NCBI RefSeq assembly: GCF_022538115.1
Contig: NZ_JAKZAL010000024.1
Coordinates: forward strand, 1 to 64,000
Length of the DNA stretch: 64,000 bases
Origin: Cognataquiflexum rubidum
GTDB lineage: Bacteria > Bacteroidota > Bacteroidia > Cytophagales > Cyclobacteriaceae
Reading direction: 5' to 3'
The notes under the pieces are model-generated. The model ran no database searches. It was given only the letters and a program-made list of their open reading frames with translations, and was not told the DNA's origin. Below, piece after piece: positions 27,289 to 36,575 of this stretch (the first letter of the stretch is position 1; the number at the start of each line of letters is the position of its first letter). Position numbers and translations under genes: made by a program.

Positions 27289-28015
27289 TGAAAGTCATAT
27301 GCCGACCAATTGCATCATTGTGGATGACGAGCCCATGGCAAGAGATGTGGTCAGGCGATACATTGATATGATACCGGGATTGAAGCTCATAGGCGAATTT
27401 GGAAATGCCATTGAAGCAACCATGTTTTTAAAAGAACAATCAGTGGATCTGATTTTTTTAGATATTAAGATGCCACAACTTAGTGGGATAGAATTTGTAA
27501 AAAGCCTTCATAATGCTCCAAAGATCATTTTCACAACCGCACACAAAGACTTTGCTTATGAAGGTTTTGAATTGGATGTTACGGATTTCCTTTTAAAACC
27601 AATCCGATTTGACCGCTTTTTAAAAGCTGTGAACAAGGCTCTACCCCAAAAACAACATGAAATTGAAACACATGGAATAACAAATGGAGAAAAAATCAAT
27701 CCTGCTATTTCATTTATTTATCTGCGGGCGGATCGCAAAATGAAGAAAGTTCTGCTCGATGAAATCATTTATATTGAAAGCGACAGGGATTATGTAAAAG
27801 TTTTCACTGAAAATGGATTTATCATTACCCGTCAAACGATTGCATCAATAGAGGCATTGTTGTCTGAAAACCAGTTTGTACGTATCCACCGTTCTTTTAT
27901 CATCTCGATCAGTAAATTAAAGTCCTTTACTTCTGAGACTGTGGAGATAGGAAACAAAGAACTGCCTATCGGGAAGTTATACCGAAATAATTTTTTGAAA
28001 CTTCAAAGCAACTGA
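27281..28015 (+). CDS. LytTR-family response regulator
   Basis: 244 aa if started at 27281, overlapping the kinase stop by 8 bp; an ATG at 27299 is equally likely. A receiver domain (CIIVDDEP, then phospho-acceptor D61 in IFLDIKMP, and K in FLLKPI) is followed by a LytTR DNA-binding domain from about residue 145 (IYIESDRDYVKVF, VRIHRSFIISISK). It is co-transcribed with the kinase. The last 20 codons and about 40 bp beyond the stop recur in decayed form at 31439-31550. Confidence 0.93.
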   Translation: MPNESHMPTNCIIVDDEPMARDVVRRYIDMIPGLKLIGEFGNAIEATMFLKEQSVDLIFLDIKMPQLSGIEFVKSLHNAPKIIFTTAHKDFAYEGFELDVTDFLLKPIRFDRFLKAVNKALPQKQHEIETHGITNGEKINPAISFIYLRADRKMKKVLLDEIIYIESDRDYVKVFTENGFIITRQTIASIEALLSENQFVRIHRSFIISISKLKSFTSETVEIGNKELPIGKLYRNNFLKLQSN

Positions 28016-28132
28016 AACAGGATCAATATAGAATACTCCCCTAAAACTGGATCGAATGTTGAGTGTAACCTTCCGACAAAGGCATATTTTTAGACTTGCT
28101 AAACCTCTGCTATCCTTTTGTCATCAAAAGTT

Positions 28133-28372
28133 TCAGCTTTCCGACGAGTTATAGATTGGATTTGACATTTGGTCAAAAAAATTACTACCGCCACTTTTTA
28201 GTAATTCCGAAATAAGAAAAGGCTGAGAATAAACGCTCACAGCAATCAGTACCTGGTCGGTCAACCGCATTTTATGCTTGGAAAGATAGTCCGACGAGTA
28301 CAGAAAAATCATGTAATCACCTACTGAGAAATAACTCTCTATCATTGGCTGAAATGTTACTGCGACAAACAT
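28133..28372 (-). pseudogene. Hypothetical open frame, possibly decayed gene
   Basis: A 79-codon frame on the minus strand (MFVAVTFQPMIESYF at its start), open for about 14 further codons upstream until a stop. I recognise no family. The upstream part, inside the right-hand inverted repeat, matches a stop-ridden frame in the left-hand repeat (FVAVTFQ in both), which suggests a former coding sequence. It lies within the 650-bp gap between the regulator and paralogue 3; the rest of that gap shows nothing else. Confidence 0.25.
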
Positions 28373-28455
28373 AGATTTTAATACGACGAAATAACCAAGT
28401 CGCGGATGAGAATCATCAGACTACTATCTAAATATCAATTTTTCCTCCCTATCGA
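28350..28455 (-). repeat. 106-bp inverted repeat, right copy
   Basis: Ungapped inverted match to 25698-25803 (see that entry). It lies between the LytTR regulator and the third DUF285 lipoprotein. Confidence 0.6.
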
Positions 28456-28665
28456 TCTGATGTATGGGTAAATTTATAACTACGTTTTGTAGCCAAGATT
28501 ACCTGCCTTCGAGTTGGGGTGATTTTATAAAATGTTGCACCTTGACGCAGTAAGTAGGGAGGAGAACGGATTCGAAAACAGGCATTAAGTACGATTAAGT
28601 CCAATCCTAGCCAATTTAATAGCCTGTAGTATTTTACGGTTTTTCAACCATAAACTTTTATCATT

Positions 28666-29874
28666 ATGAAAACACTTAGATTATTTCAAATCGTTTTGTT
28701 TACTACCTTATTTTCCTGCTCAGAGGAAAAATACCTATCGATGTCGGTGTTTCCAATTGAAAGTGGGCAAATTGATTCTTCAGTGCCCCCCGGACCGATT
28801 GAGCAGGGGCAATCCGTCACCCTTACGGCATTAGCCAATGAGAACTGGGTATTCCTTAGATGGGCTGGTGCTGCAAGCGGCACGGCCAATCCGCTCGTGA
28901 TTACGATGGATTCCGACAAAAGCATTGAAGCTGTATTTGTCAAGAAGGATTTTCTCCTCGAATACACCATCGTAGGAGAGGGCAAGGTCTTCGATAGGAT
29001 AATTGAAAATCCTTCAGGGAGGAAGTTGCCCCATGGCACGATGGTAGAACTCACGCCTGTCCCAAAGGAAGGATGGGTATTTGAAAGTTGGATTATCGAG
29101 GATATTAACGCGGCAAGAAACTTAATTTCAAATGACAACCCTAAAACAATAAGCATTGACGGACGCAATTTCCTCATAAGGGCTGTTTTTGTTTCCAAAC
29201 CCCAAGGAGAGGCAAGGTTCTTTTTCGGGGAAAACGGAGTCACATGCAAATGTGAAAATGTGATTTCAGGGCAAAAAGGAATCTTAAATGGCGTTGAATT
29301 CGAAGCTGTTAACAATGAGCTATTAAGGCAGAAAGTTAATGATAAAGCCGATCTGACCAAAGTATGCACCTCTTTAGTAACCGATATGAGTCAGTTGTTT
29401 AATGAAAGAAATTTTAACCAACCTATTCGGAATTGGGATGTAAGCAATGTCACAAACATGTCTTATATGTTTTCTAGTTCGGGGTTTAACCAACCGATTG
29501 ATGCTTGGGATGTAAGCAATGTTGCCAATATGTCTTATATGTTTACTGGTTCGAGTTTTAACCAACCGATTGGGAAATGGGATGTAAGCAACGTTACCAA
29601 TATGAAGGGCATGTTTGAAGCAAGAGAATTATCGCAATCGTTTCCTGATGGTGAAACAATCATTCAAGTGATAGGGGAATTCAATCAACCGATAGGAGAA
29701 TGGGACGTTAGCAAAGTCACCAATATGGATTACATGTTTTCAAACCACCCCAAATTCAATCAGGATTTATCAAATTGGTGTGTTGTAAAAATACCTGTTG
29801 CGCCGACAGGCTTTTCCAATAATACTTGGCTTTGGGTATTGCCAAAACCGGTATGGGGTAGCTGTCCGGATTAG
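28666..29874 (+). CDS. DUF285 (BspA-like) lipoprotein, paralogue 3
   Basis: 402 aa. Signal peptide MKTLRLFQIVLFTTLFSC with lipobox LFSC. It has the same order as the two minus-strand paralogues: bacterial-repeat modules (ENWVFLRWAG, EGWVFESW), the CKCENVISG segment, then at least four DUF285 units (FNQPIGKWDVSNVTNM) and the end WGSCPD. It has more repeat units than paralogues 1 and 2, as expected of a tandem array that gains and loses units. It lies on the opposite strand from the other two, on the far side of the LytS/LytTR pair. Confidence 0.88.
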   Translation: MKTLRLFQIVLFTTLFSCSEEKYLSMSVFPIESGQIDSSVPPGPIEQGQSVTLTALANENWVFLRWAGAASGTANPLVITMDSDKSIEAVFVKKDFLLEYTIVGEGKVFDRIIENPSGRKLPHGTMVELTPVPKEGWVFESWIIEDINAARNLISNDNPKTISIDGRNFLIRAVFVSKPQGEARFFFGENGVTCKCENVISGQKGILNGVEFEAVNNELLRQKVNDKADLTKVCTSLVTDMSQLFNERNFNQPIRNWDVSNVTNMSYMFSSSGFNQPIDAWDVSNVANMSYMFTGSSFNQPIGKWDVSNVTNMKGMFEARELSQSFPDGETIIQVIGEFNQPIGEWDVSKVTNMDYMFSNHPKFNQDLSNWCVVKIPVAPTGFSNNTWLWVLPKPVWGSCPD

Positions 29875-30141
29875 AAAACGGCAGTAAATCTTAATAGGTA
29901 ACAAAAAGCGAGAGCGACATTCAATAAAACCTGGATTTTGTTTCGTGCTGCGTCAAGGGATTTCCTCAAACAGCCATGAACGAAAGCTAGGTTTTAGGGG
30001 AAGACATTCCCGAATGAAGGAAGAAAACGTCGAAGATTGACATTTTTTTTCTTCTGGTAATTGAATTCGAATTCCAATGACCTGTCCCTTGGGGGATATC
30101 GAAAACTCTTTTTAACTTCAAGAATCCAAGCATAAATTATT

Positions 30142-31236
30142 ATGAAAAAATCATTTGGTTTCATTATTTCGGTTGTCTGCATCAGTTTCCTATTTGGATG
30201 CGAACCAGAACCAGATCCTACGCAAGGAAATCAATTTATATCACTGGATGCAAAAATCGACGAAATCATCAAGAGATATGACATTCCGGGAGCTCAAATT
30301 GCAATAATGAAAGATGAAAGATTGGTTTACCAAGGATCATATGGTTTTGCCGATAATGAGTCCAAATTGCCGGTATCGAACCAAAACGTTTTCCGAATTG
30401 CCAGTGTTTCCAAGCCAATTACGGCAATAGGAATTTACAAGCTTGCTCAAGATGGACTATTGGCTTTGGACGACAAGGTTTTTGGGGAAGGGGCAATTTT
30501 GGGAACTACATTTGGCACCAATCCGTATTCAGAAGCCATAAAATCGATCACCGTCAGACACTTGCTAGAGCACAAGGCAGGTGGCTGGACTAATGACGGA
30601 AATGATCCAATGTTCTCACTGCTTAACTACCCACAGCACCAGCTGATTGGTTATACCCTTGATACAAGACCCCTTGATTTTCAACCAGGGTCAACTTTTC
30701 TCTATTCAAACTTTGGATATTGCATTTTAGGGAGAGTTATAGAAGCAGTGAGCAGAGAAAGCTACGAAGCTTATATACGGAACAATATCTTGGAGCCTTC
30801 CGGAATTACAGGCATGTATATCGGCAGCAAAACCTTTTCCGAAGAATTTGAAAATGAGGTGCGGTATTACAATTCTCATTCAGGTTTTTCCCCATACCAA
30901 ATCGACGTTAAGCGGATGGATGCAGGAGGTGGATGGGTAGCCTCTGCAACAGATTTACTCAGATTTATGGCTAGAATAGACAGACTTCCCTACAAACAGG
31001 ATTTTCTGAAAGAATACTATTTGTTCCAGATGTATTTTGGGTTTTTCAATTGGATACACAATGGTGCAATGTCAGGAACCTCAGCTGTTTTGGAGAGAGT
31101 AAATGACAATTTCAGCTTTTCTGTCGTGGCCAACGGTAACAGCAATGAGTTCAACACCGCTATTGAAGCCTTTAGGAGGGCAATCAACGATGAAATAAAA
31201 TCCAAAAGAAGTTGGCCGGACCATGACCTATTTTAA
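30142..31236 (+). CDS. Serine hydrolase lipoprotein, class C beta-lactamase/DD-peptidase fold
   Basis: 364 aa. Lipoprotein signal with C20 in LFGC. The three motifs of the beta-lactamase-related family are present: S88-V-S-K91, Y188-S-N190, and H306-N-G308 in place of KTG. That H-x-G third motif is typical of esterases and DD-peptidases of family PF00144 rather than true antibiotic-hydrolysing enzymes, so I would not call it a resistance gene. It is probably a periplasmic peptidase or esterase. It follows paralogue 3 on the same strand after 267 bp without a visible terminator. Confidence 0.88.
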   Translation: MKKSFGFIISVVCISFLFGCEPEPDPTQGNQFISLDAKIDEIIKRYDIPGAQIAIMKDERLVYQGSYGFADNESKLPVSNQNVFRIASVSKPITAIGIYKLAQDGLLALDDKVFGEGAILGTTFGTNPYSEAIKSITVRHLLEHKAGGWTNDGNDPMFSLLNYPQHQLIGYTLDTRPLDFQPGSTFLYSNFGYCILGRVIEAVSRESYEAYIRNNILEPSGITGMYIGSKTFSEEFENEVRYYNSHSGFSPYQIDVKRMDAGGGWVASATDLLRFMARIDRLPYKQDFLKEYYLFQMYFGFFNWIHNGAMSGTSAVLERVNDNFSFSVVANGNSNEFNTAIEAFRRAINDEIKSKRSWPDHDLF

Positions 31237-31438
31237 TTTAATTAGAAAGGAATTTCTTAACAAAATCCTACCATATTTCCAGAATCGGCATTCCCTTTAG
31301 ATAGATAAAAGTAAAATCCCTAAATGCCAAATTTAAAAGGTGACTAAGTTGGGAGGAGAGAATGCAGTCAACAATTGATTTCCTTCTACATTTTTTCTTT
31401 ACTACTATTCATTTTGTCAAGCAGAAGTACCAAATGGG

Positions 31439-31507
31439 ATAGGGAACAAAAAAACGGCTATAGGAAAGTTATACCGAAATAATTTTTTGAAAATACAAAT
31501 CAACTGA
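31439..31507 (+). pseudogene. 3' remnant of a LytTR regulator
   Basis: The frame reads IGNKKTAIGKLYRNNFLKIQ before a stop. It matches the last residues of the intact regulator at 27281-28015 (IGNKELPIGKLYRNNFLKLQ), and similarity continues about 40 bp past the stop codon. No upstream part of the gene survives. The remainder of the 510-bp gap 31237-31746 shows no other gene. Confidence 0.8.
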
Positions 31508-31746
31508 AATAGTAGGAATATAAAATATTCCAATAAAACAGGAACGGAGGGTGGCTAAAATAGGCCATTTTGATTTGTGTCAGTACGACTAACAGCATCA
31601 AATCAGGAACTTTTTTTGTTAATTATTCTTAACTTTTCCCTGTAAATTTTTAGGATTTTAAGGACTACCAAAGATTTTGTACATTACCGCCCATTATTTT
31701 CCAGTCCCAAAAAAAATATTTCTGCCACCTAATTATTGAGAACTCT

Positions 31747-34332
31747 ATGTTTAAACTGAAAAAAAATTTACTCCTCACCATGGCGATTGTGATGGTGGCT
31801 GTGGCCATGCCCATGAATGAGGCTTTGGCACAAAAAAAGAAAAAGAAATCCGATGCGCCTGTAGCCGCAGCTCCCGCTCCGGAAAAAAAACCTGATAAAA
31901 AAACCATCGCTGACCTGACCAAAGGCAACCATAAGTTTGAAGGCCTCTTCACATTTTATCAGGATACTGTCAGTGGAGAACTGAAAATGGAAGTCAGCAA
32001 AGATCAGTTGGGCAAAGAGTTTATTTATTTTGCCCAGATCGGAGATGGCGTCACTGATGCCGGAACCTTTAGAGGAGCTTATGGTGAAAATAACATCTTT
32101 AAGATTGTCCGCTATTTCAATAGGGTGGAATTTGTCAAACAAAACGTCTCCCATTATTTCGATCCTACAAATCCCCTAAGCCGATCCGCAGATGCCAACA
32201 TCAGTCCAGGTATCATGGCAAGTGCCAAAATTGAAGCTGAAGACGCTGAAAAAGGAACAATTCTCATCAAAGCAGATAACCTCTTTTTGAAAGAAACTTT
32301 TTCGCAGATCAAAAACCCACCTTTCCCCGGTGAATCGCCAATGGCATTTAGGTTAGGCAATCTTGACAGTGAAAAAACAAAAGTACTTGCCATCAGAAGT
32401 TATGAGAAAAACACAGACCTCGCGGTAGAATATGTGTACAACAATCCCTCAGTTCTCAATGGAGGATCTTCTGCCGTAACTGACGGAAGGAATGTGAGCA
32501 TCAAGGTTTTTCATAGCTTGATTGAACTGCCGGACAATGGCTATGAGCCGAGATTCGACGATCCGAGGGTGGGCTTTTTCACTACCGAAGTGACGGACAT
32601 GACCTCTGCCAGCGCCACTCCTTTCAGAGATTTGATCCACAGATGGGATTTGAGAAAGAAAGATCCAAGTGCGGCTATTTCCGAACCTGTTGAGCCTATT
32701 GTTTTTTGGATAGAAAATTCAACTCCTATGGAATGGAGAGGAACAATCATGGATGCGGTATTGGAATGGAATAAAGCCTTCGAAAAGGCTGGATTCAAAA
32801 ATGCCGTTCAGGTCAAAATCCAGCCGGATGATGCAGATTGGGATGCAGGAGATATCCGATACAATGTATTGAGATGGACAAGTTCACCAAATCCTCCCTT
32901 CGGTGGTTATGGTCCAAGCTTTGTCAATCCCCGAACAGGACAGATTTTAGGAGCAGACATTATGTTGGAGTTTGTATACCATACCAACAGGGTGATGTAT
33001 GACAAACTTTTTGGCGAAGAAGCAGCCTTAGAAAATGGAGTTAACCATAGCAAACAACCTCATTTCTGTTTTGTAGGAGCACATCTACAAAACAATATGA
33101 TGTTTGGTCAGGCTTTCCTGAGAGCACATGGAGCTTCTGACATGGAAATGGAAGGTATGAAAAAAGAAGCAATGGCTGAATTGCTGATGCATGAGGTTGG
33201 ACATACGCTAGGTTTGAACCACAACATGAAAGCCTCCCAGCTATTTTCCCCAAAAGAATTGGCTGATAAAAATTTCATCGAAGGAAAAGCCCTTTCAGGA
33301 TCTGTAATGGATTATTTGGCGATCAATCTTTCTCCCGATAAGAGCACCCAAGGGCATTATTTCTCTACCACAGTCGGCCCTTACGATGTGTGGGCAATCC
33401 AGGCTGGTTACACTCCTGTCAAATCCCAAGCCGAATTAGACGCGATTTTGGCACTTTCCACCAGGCCTGAACTGATTTTTGGCAATGATGCGGATGATAT
33501 GAGATCTCCGGGTAAAGCCATTGATCCAAGGGTGATGATCGGTGACCTTTCCAATGATCAGATTGGCTATTCCATCCACATGATGGAAACTTCCAAAAAA
33601 CTCATGGAAGGGATCAAAGAGAAATATTCAACCGATGGCCAGTCCTACGAAGAATTGACTCAAGCATATGGTGTATTGATGGGGACCTATACCACTGCGG
33701 GAGGTGTAATGTCAAGGTATATCGGTGGAGTATATGTGGACCGTGCCATGGCAGGCCAGGACGGAGCTACGCAGCCTTTCACTCCCGTTAGCGTCAAGGA
33801 TCAAAAAAGGGCTTTGGATGCGATCAGCAAACACATGTTGGCCCCAAATGCCTACCAGATCCCTGAAGACCTGATCAATTACCTTGCGAGACAAAGAAGA
33901 GGATTCAACTTCTTTGGTGGACCGGAAGATCCAAAAATCCACCAGCAGGTCTTGAATTCCCAAAGAAGTGTCTTGGCCCATATGACCCACCCCAATACTT
34001 TGCAGAGAATGGTCGATTCAGAATTGTACGGCAATGAATACAACATGGCCACCTATATGAATGACTTGACCAAGGCAATATTCGATGCGGACATCAATGG
34101 CAATGTCAATACTTTCAGACAGAACCTTCAGATTGAATATGTCAATACTTTAAAAGGAATGGTAACAGGACCGCAAAGCAACAGGTATAATAATTTTGCC
34201 AAGTCTGCGGCTTTGTATAACCTGAATTATATCAAAACCAAAGTGAGCAATTCCTCAGGGAATATTTCCTCTAAGGCCCACAAAGACCACTTGAAGTTGG
34301 TCATCAACAATACCTTGGAAGATGTGAAGTAA
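31747..34332 (+). CDS. Secreted zinc metalloprotease (DUF5117/DUF5118 type)
   Basis: 861 aa. Signal peptide with cleavage near EALAQ, then a Lys/Ala/Pro-rich linker. The DUF5117-like domain is followed by a metzincin zinc site HEVGHTLGLNH with H482, E483, H486 and H492. A C-terminal helical domain of about 300 residues completes the architecture usual for this family in Bacteroidota. It is predicted to be periplasmic or outer-membrane associated; the substrate is unknown. It stands alone, closed by a terminator. Confidence 0.92.
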   Translation: MFKLKKNLLLTMAIVMVAVAMPMNEALAQKKKKKSDAPVAAAPAPEKKPDKKTIADLTKGNHKFEGLFTFYQDTVSGELKMEVSKDQLGKEFIYFAQIGDGVTDAGTFRGAYGENNIFKIVRYFNRVEFVKQNVSHYFDPTNPLSRSADANISPGIMASAKIEAEDAEKGTILIKADNLFLKETFSQIKNPPFPGESPMAFRLGNLDSEKTKVLAIRSYEKNTDLAVEYVYNNPSVLNGGSSAVTDGRNVSIKVFHSLIELPDNGYEPRFDDPRVGFFTTEVTDMTSASATPFRDLIHRWDLRKKDPSAAISEPVEPIVFWIENSTPMEWRGTIMDAVLEWNKAFEKAGFKNAVQVKIQPDDADWDAGDIRYNVLRWTSSPNPPFGGYGPSFVNPRTGQILGADIMLEFVYHTNRVMYDKLFGEEAALENGVNHSKQPHFCFVGAHLQNNMMFGQAFLRAHGASDMEMEGMKKEAMAELLMHEVGHTLGLNHNMKASQLFSPKELADKNFIEGKALSGSVMDYLAINLSPDKSTQGHYFSTTVGPYDVWAIQAGYTPVKSQAELDAILALSTRPELIFGNDADDMRSPGKAIDPRVMIGDLSNDQIGYSIHMMETSKKLMEGIKEKYSTDGQSYEELTQAYGVLMGTYTTAGGVMSRYIGGVYVDRAMAGQDGATQPFTPVSVKDQKRALDAISKHMLAPNAYQIPEDLINYLARQRRGFNFFGGPEDPKIHQQVLNSQRSVLAHMTHPNTLQRMVDSELYGNEYNMATYMNDLTKAIFDADINGNVNTFRQNLQIEYVNTLKGMVTGPQSNRYNNFAKSAALYNLNYIKTKVSNSSGNISSKAHKDHLKLVINNTLEDVK

Positions 34333-34356
34333 AAAAAGCAAAACATTGTTTCTATA

Positions 34357-34388
34357 GCCTCAGGCCGGTCAGGTCTGAGGTTTTTTTA
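34357..34388 (+). terminator. Terminator after the metalloprotease gene
   Basis: CCTCAG (34358-34363) pairs with CTGAGG (34375-34380) and is followed by seven T residues. Confidence 0.85.
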
Positions 34389-34597
34389 TTCCGGCAACTA
34401 TTGGCACCAGAAAGGAATGTTTTTGTGTCCTTGGATATTGGATGATTATCTGATTTTTTGGAAGGTTTGGTAATGTAATTTGGTTAAAATTTTCATGTTT
34501 TTTGTGGTCTAAAATTCGGTTGAAATAGAAATTTAGACTAGCTTTAATTACTGTAAAAGGTAAAAGAATCACGTTTAAAAACTCAAAATACTGTACC

Positions 34598-34909
34598 ATG
34601 AATTACACAGAAAATTATAACGGAATCAAAATTGATGTGCAGGCACCGCAGGTAGATTTGCCGGAAGGTTTGCAGGCCCAAATCAGAAAATCAATTGACA
34701 AAATCTCCAGGTTCACCGACAATATCAATGCTGTGGATATCTATTTTAATATTTCAGGAAAAGGAAAAACAGCAGAAAGGATTATAGGTATGAGGGTCGG
34801 TGTTCCCGGCCCGGATGTTTATTCTGAGGAAAAAGGAAAGGAGAGATGGAATACGATGCTAAGGAGTGTCACTGACAAAAATATCCGTATGCTTCAAAAA
34901 GATAAATAG
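34598..34909 (+). CDS. hpf: Ribosome hibernation-promoting factor (short form)
   Basis: 103 aa, the length of short HPF/YfiA proteins, without the dimerising C-terminal domain of long HPF. The sequence shows the beta-alpha-beta core with a conserved DVYFNISGKG-like strand. Such proteins bind the 30S decoding region and silence ribosomes in stationary phase. Single gene; it shares a bidirectional terminator with the convergent rhomboid gene. Confidence 0.85.
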   Translation: MNYTENYNGIKIDVQAPQVDLPEGLQAQIRKSIDKISRFTDNINAVDIYFNISGKGKTAERIIGMRVGVPGPDVYSEEKGKERWNTMLRSVTDKNIRMLQKDK

Positions 34910-34931
34910 GAATCCTTTCAGAAAATTTATT

Positions 34932-34970
34932 TAAAAGCTTCAGGTTAAAAAAGCCTGAAGCTTTTTATTT
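34932..34970. terminator. Bidirectional terminator between hpf and the rhomboid gene
   Basis: AAAAGCTTCAGG pairs perfectly with CCTGAAGCTTTT, with T runs on both strands. The last codons and stop of the rhomboid gene form one arm and part of the loop. Confidence 0.9.
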
Positions 34971-35574
34971 GATCTACAAAATTCAAAGCGCTTTGTGGGG
35001 ACACGATCAGGATAAAAGCAATTCCGAATAATGCGCCATACAGGTGGGCATCATGGTTGATACCATCGCCGCCTTTTTTGGATTGGACAAGGCTGTAAAT
35101 CAAAAACAAGACTCCCAGCGCAAAACCCGGAAGACAAAGCAAACCAAAAAGACAAATGTCAGACAGAGGCATCAAGATAATGCTGCCAAACACCGTAGCG
35201 GCTACCCCGCCGGATGCTCCAAGAGCGCGGTAGAAAGAATGTGATTGATGTTTGAAATACGTCGGAATGTCTGCAATTACAATTGCGCCGACGTAGAACA
35301 GTAGGTACATGCCAATCCCCGCTGCCTGTCCGAACTTAATCATGAGGAAGCTTTCCACCACCCTCCCAAAAAAATAGAAAGTAAACATGTTAAAGAGCAA
35401 ATGGGTCCCATCCTTATGGATAAATCCAGAGAGGATAAACCGATCCCATTGGTTCTTTTTTTGGATTTGGTAGGGCGTAAACATCCACCTTTCCATCAGG
35501 TTGGGCTTTTGCCAAGCTAAGTATGAAGTCAAGACTGTCAGCGCAATGATGAGAACCGTTGCAGATAATTCCAT
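34945..35574 (-). CDS. Rhomboid-family intramembrane serine protease
   Basis: 209 aa with six hydrophobic segments. Family motifs are visible: HKDGTHLLFNMF (rhomboid HxxxHxxxN region), catalytic S121 in GASGG and catalytic H177 in NHDAHLYG. Rhomboids cut substrates within the membrane. Last gene of a minus-strand run antitoxin-toxin-rnr-polyprenyl synthase-rhomboid, starting 14 bp after the synthase stop. Confidence 0.95.
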   Translation of the reverse strand: MELSATVLIIALTVLTSYLAWQKPNLMERWMFTPYQIQKKNQWDRFILSGFIHKDGTHLLFNMFTFYFFGRVVESFLMIKFGQAAGIGMYLLFYVGAIVIADIPTYFKHQSHSFYRALGASGGVAATVFGSIILMPLSDICLFGLLCLPGFALGVLFLIYSLVQSKKGGDGINHDAHLYGALFGIAFILIVSPQSALNFVDQIKSFRLF

Positions 35575-35588
35575 GAAGTAATGTTAGA

Positions 35589-36575
35589 TTATTTTTCCCG
35601 GTGCACCAGGTCTTGGGTAAGTTGAAGAAGGGATGTATAGATGTCCTTGTTGGGAACTTCAAGAGAAGCAAATTGCTCAAAGCCTTTGTCGAAGTATGCT
35701 TTCATTTTGGCTTCGGTCAGGCTTTTGATCTCCAATGAATCATAAATTGCCGTGACTGCAGCCACTTTTTCTTCTTTGTTAAAAGTCTTAGCCTCAAGCC
35801 AGGACTCCAATTTGATTTTGGAATCTCCCTCAGCCAATTCTTTGGCTTTGATGAGGAGGAAAGTCTTTTTATTGGAAATGATATCGCCACCGACCTGCTT
35901 GCCGAATTTGTCTTTGTCGGCATAGACGTCGAGCAAATCATCTTTGAGTTGAAAACCGATACCGATATTGACTCCAAAATCATAGAGTTTTTGTGCATCT
36001 TCGACGCTAGCCTCTGCCAGGATTGCCCCAAACTGAAGTGCAAATCCGAGCAAAACAGCTGTTTTTTGCCTAATCATGTCGATGTAAGCTTCTTCAGAGA
36101 CAGTATTTTGGGATTCAAAATTCATGTCATGCTGTTGGCCTTCGCAAACTTCGGCAGCTGTTTGATTGAACAGGCGGATGGATTCCCAGAATTTACCGGG
36201 TTCAATGTCCAGGAGCATGTCATAAGCCTTGACCAGCATCACATCCCCGGAAAGAATCGCTGTATTGGCATTCCATTTTTCATGGACAGTTGCTTTTCCC
36301 CTGCGTAGCGGGGCATCATCCATGATGTCGTCATGCATCAGGGTGAAGTTGTGGAAAACCTCCACAGCCGATGCGGGATTCATGATGTTTTGGTAGTCAG
36401 ATTTATACAGCGAATAAGCCATCAGGGTAAGCAAAGGGCGGATTCTTTTTCCGCCCAGGCTCATGATGTATGAAATCGGCTCGTAAAGTTCTTGGGGTGA
36501 TTGTCCGTAAGAATGCCTTTGGATATGTTTTTCTAAATCCTGTAAGATTTTATCTACGCTTATTTCTTGGTTCAT
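35589..36575 (-). CDS. Polyprenyl (farnesyl/geranylgeranyl-type) diphosphate synthase
   Basis: 328 aa from the ATG at 36575 (MNQEISVD); an ATG at 36584 is also in frame. It condenses isopentenyl diphosphate with allylic diphosphates. Both aspartate-rich motifs are present: DDIMDD (first) and KDDLLD (second), together with GGKRIRP, which binds the diphosphate. Chain length cannot be read with confidence. The 5' end overlaps the 3' end of rnr by 26 bp, so the two are translationally linked. Confidence 0.93.
   Translation of the reverse strand: MNQEISVDKILQDLEKHIQRHSYGQSPQELYEPISYIMSLGGKRIRPLLTLMAYSLYKSDYQNIMNPASAVEVFHNFTLMHDDIMDDAPLRRGKATVHEKWNANTAILSGDVMLVKAYDMLLDIEPGKFWESIRLFNQTAAEVCEGQQHDMNFESQNTVSEEAYIDMIRQKTAVLLGFALQFGAILAEASVEDAQKLYDFGVNIGIGFQLKDDLLDVYADKDKFGKQVGGDIISNKKTFLLIKAKELAEGDSKIKLESWLEAKTFNKEEKVAAVTAIYDSLEIKSLTEAKMKAYFDKGFEQFASLEVPNKDIYTSLLQLTQDLVHREK

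Noticed and set aside
30142-31236. Antibiotic-resistance beta-lactamase
   Set aside because: The third motif is H-N-G rather than K-T-G and the family is broad; a housekeeping peptidase or esterase is more likely.
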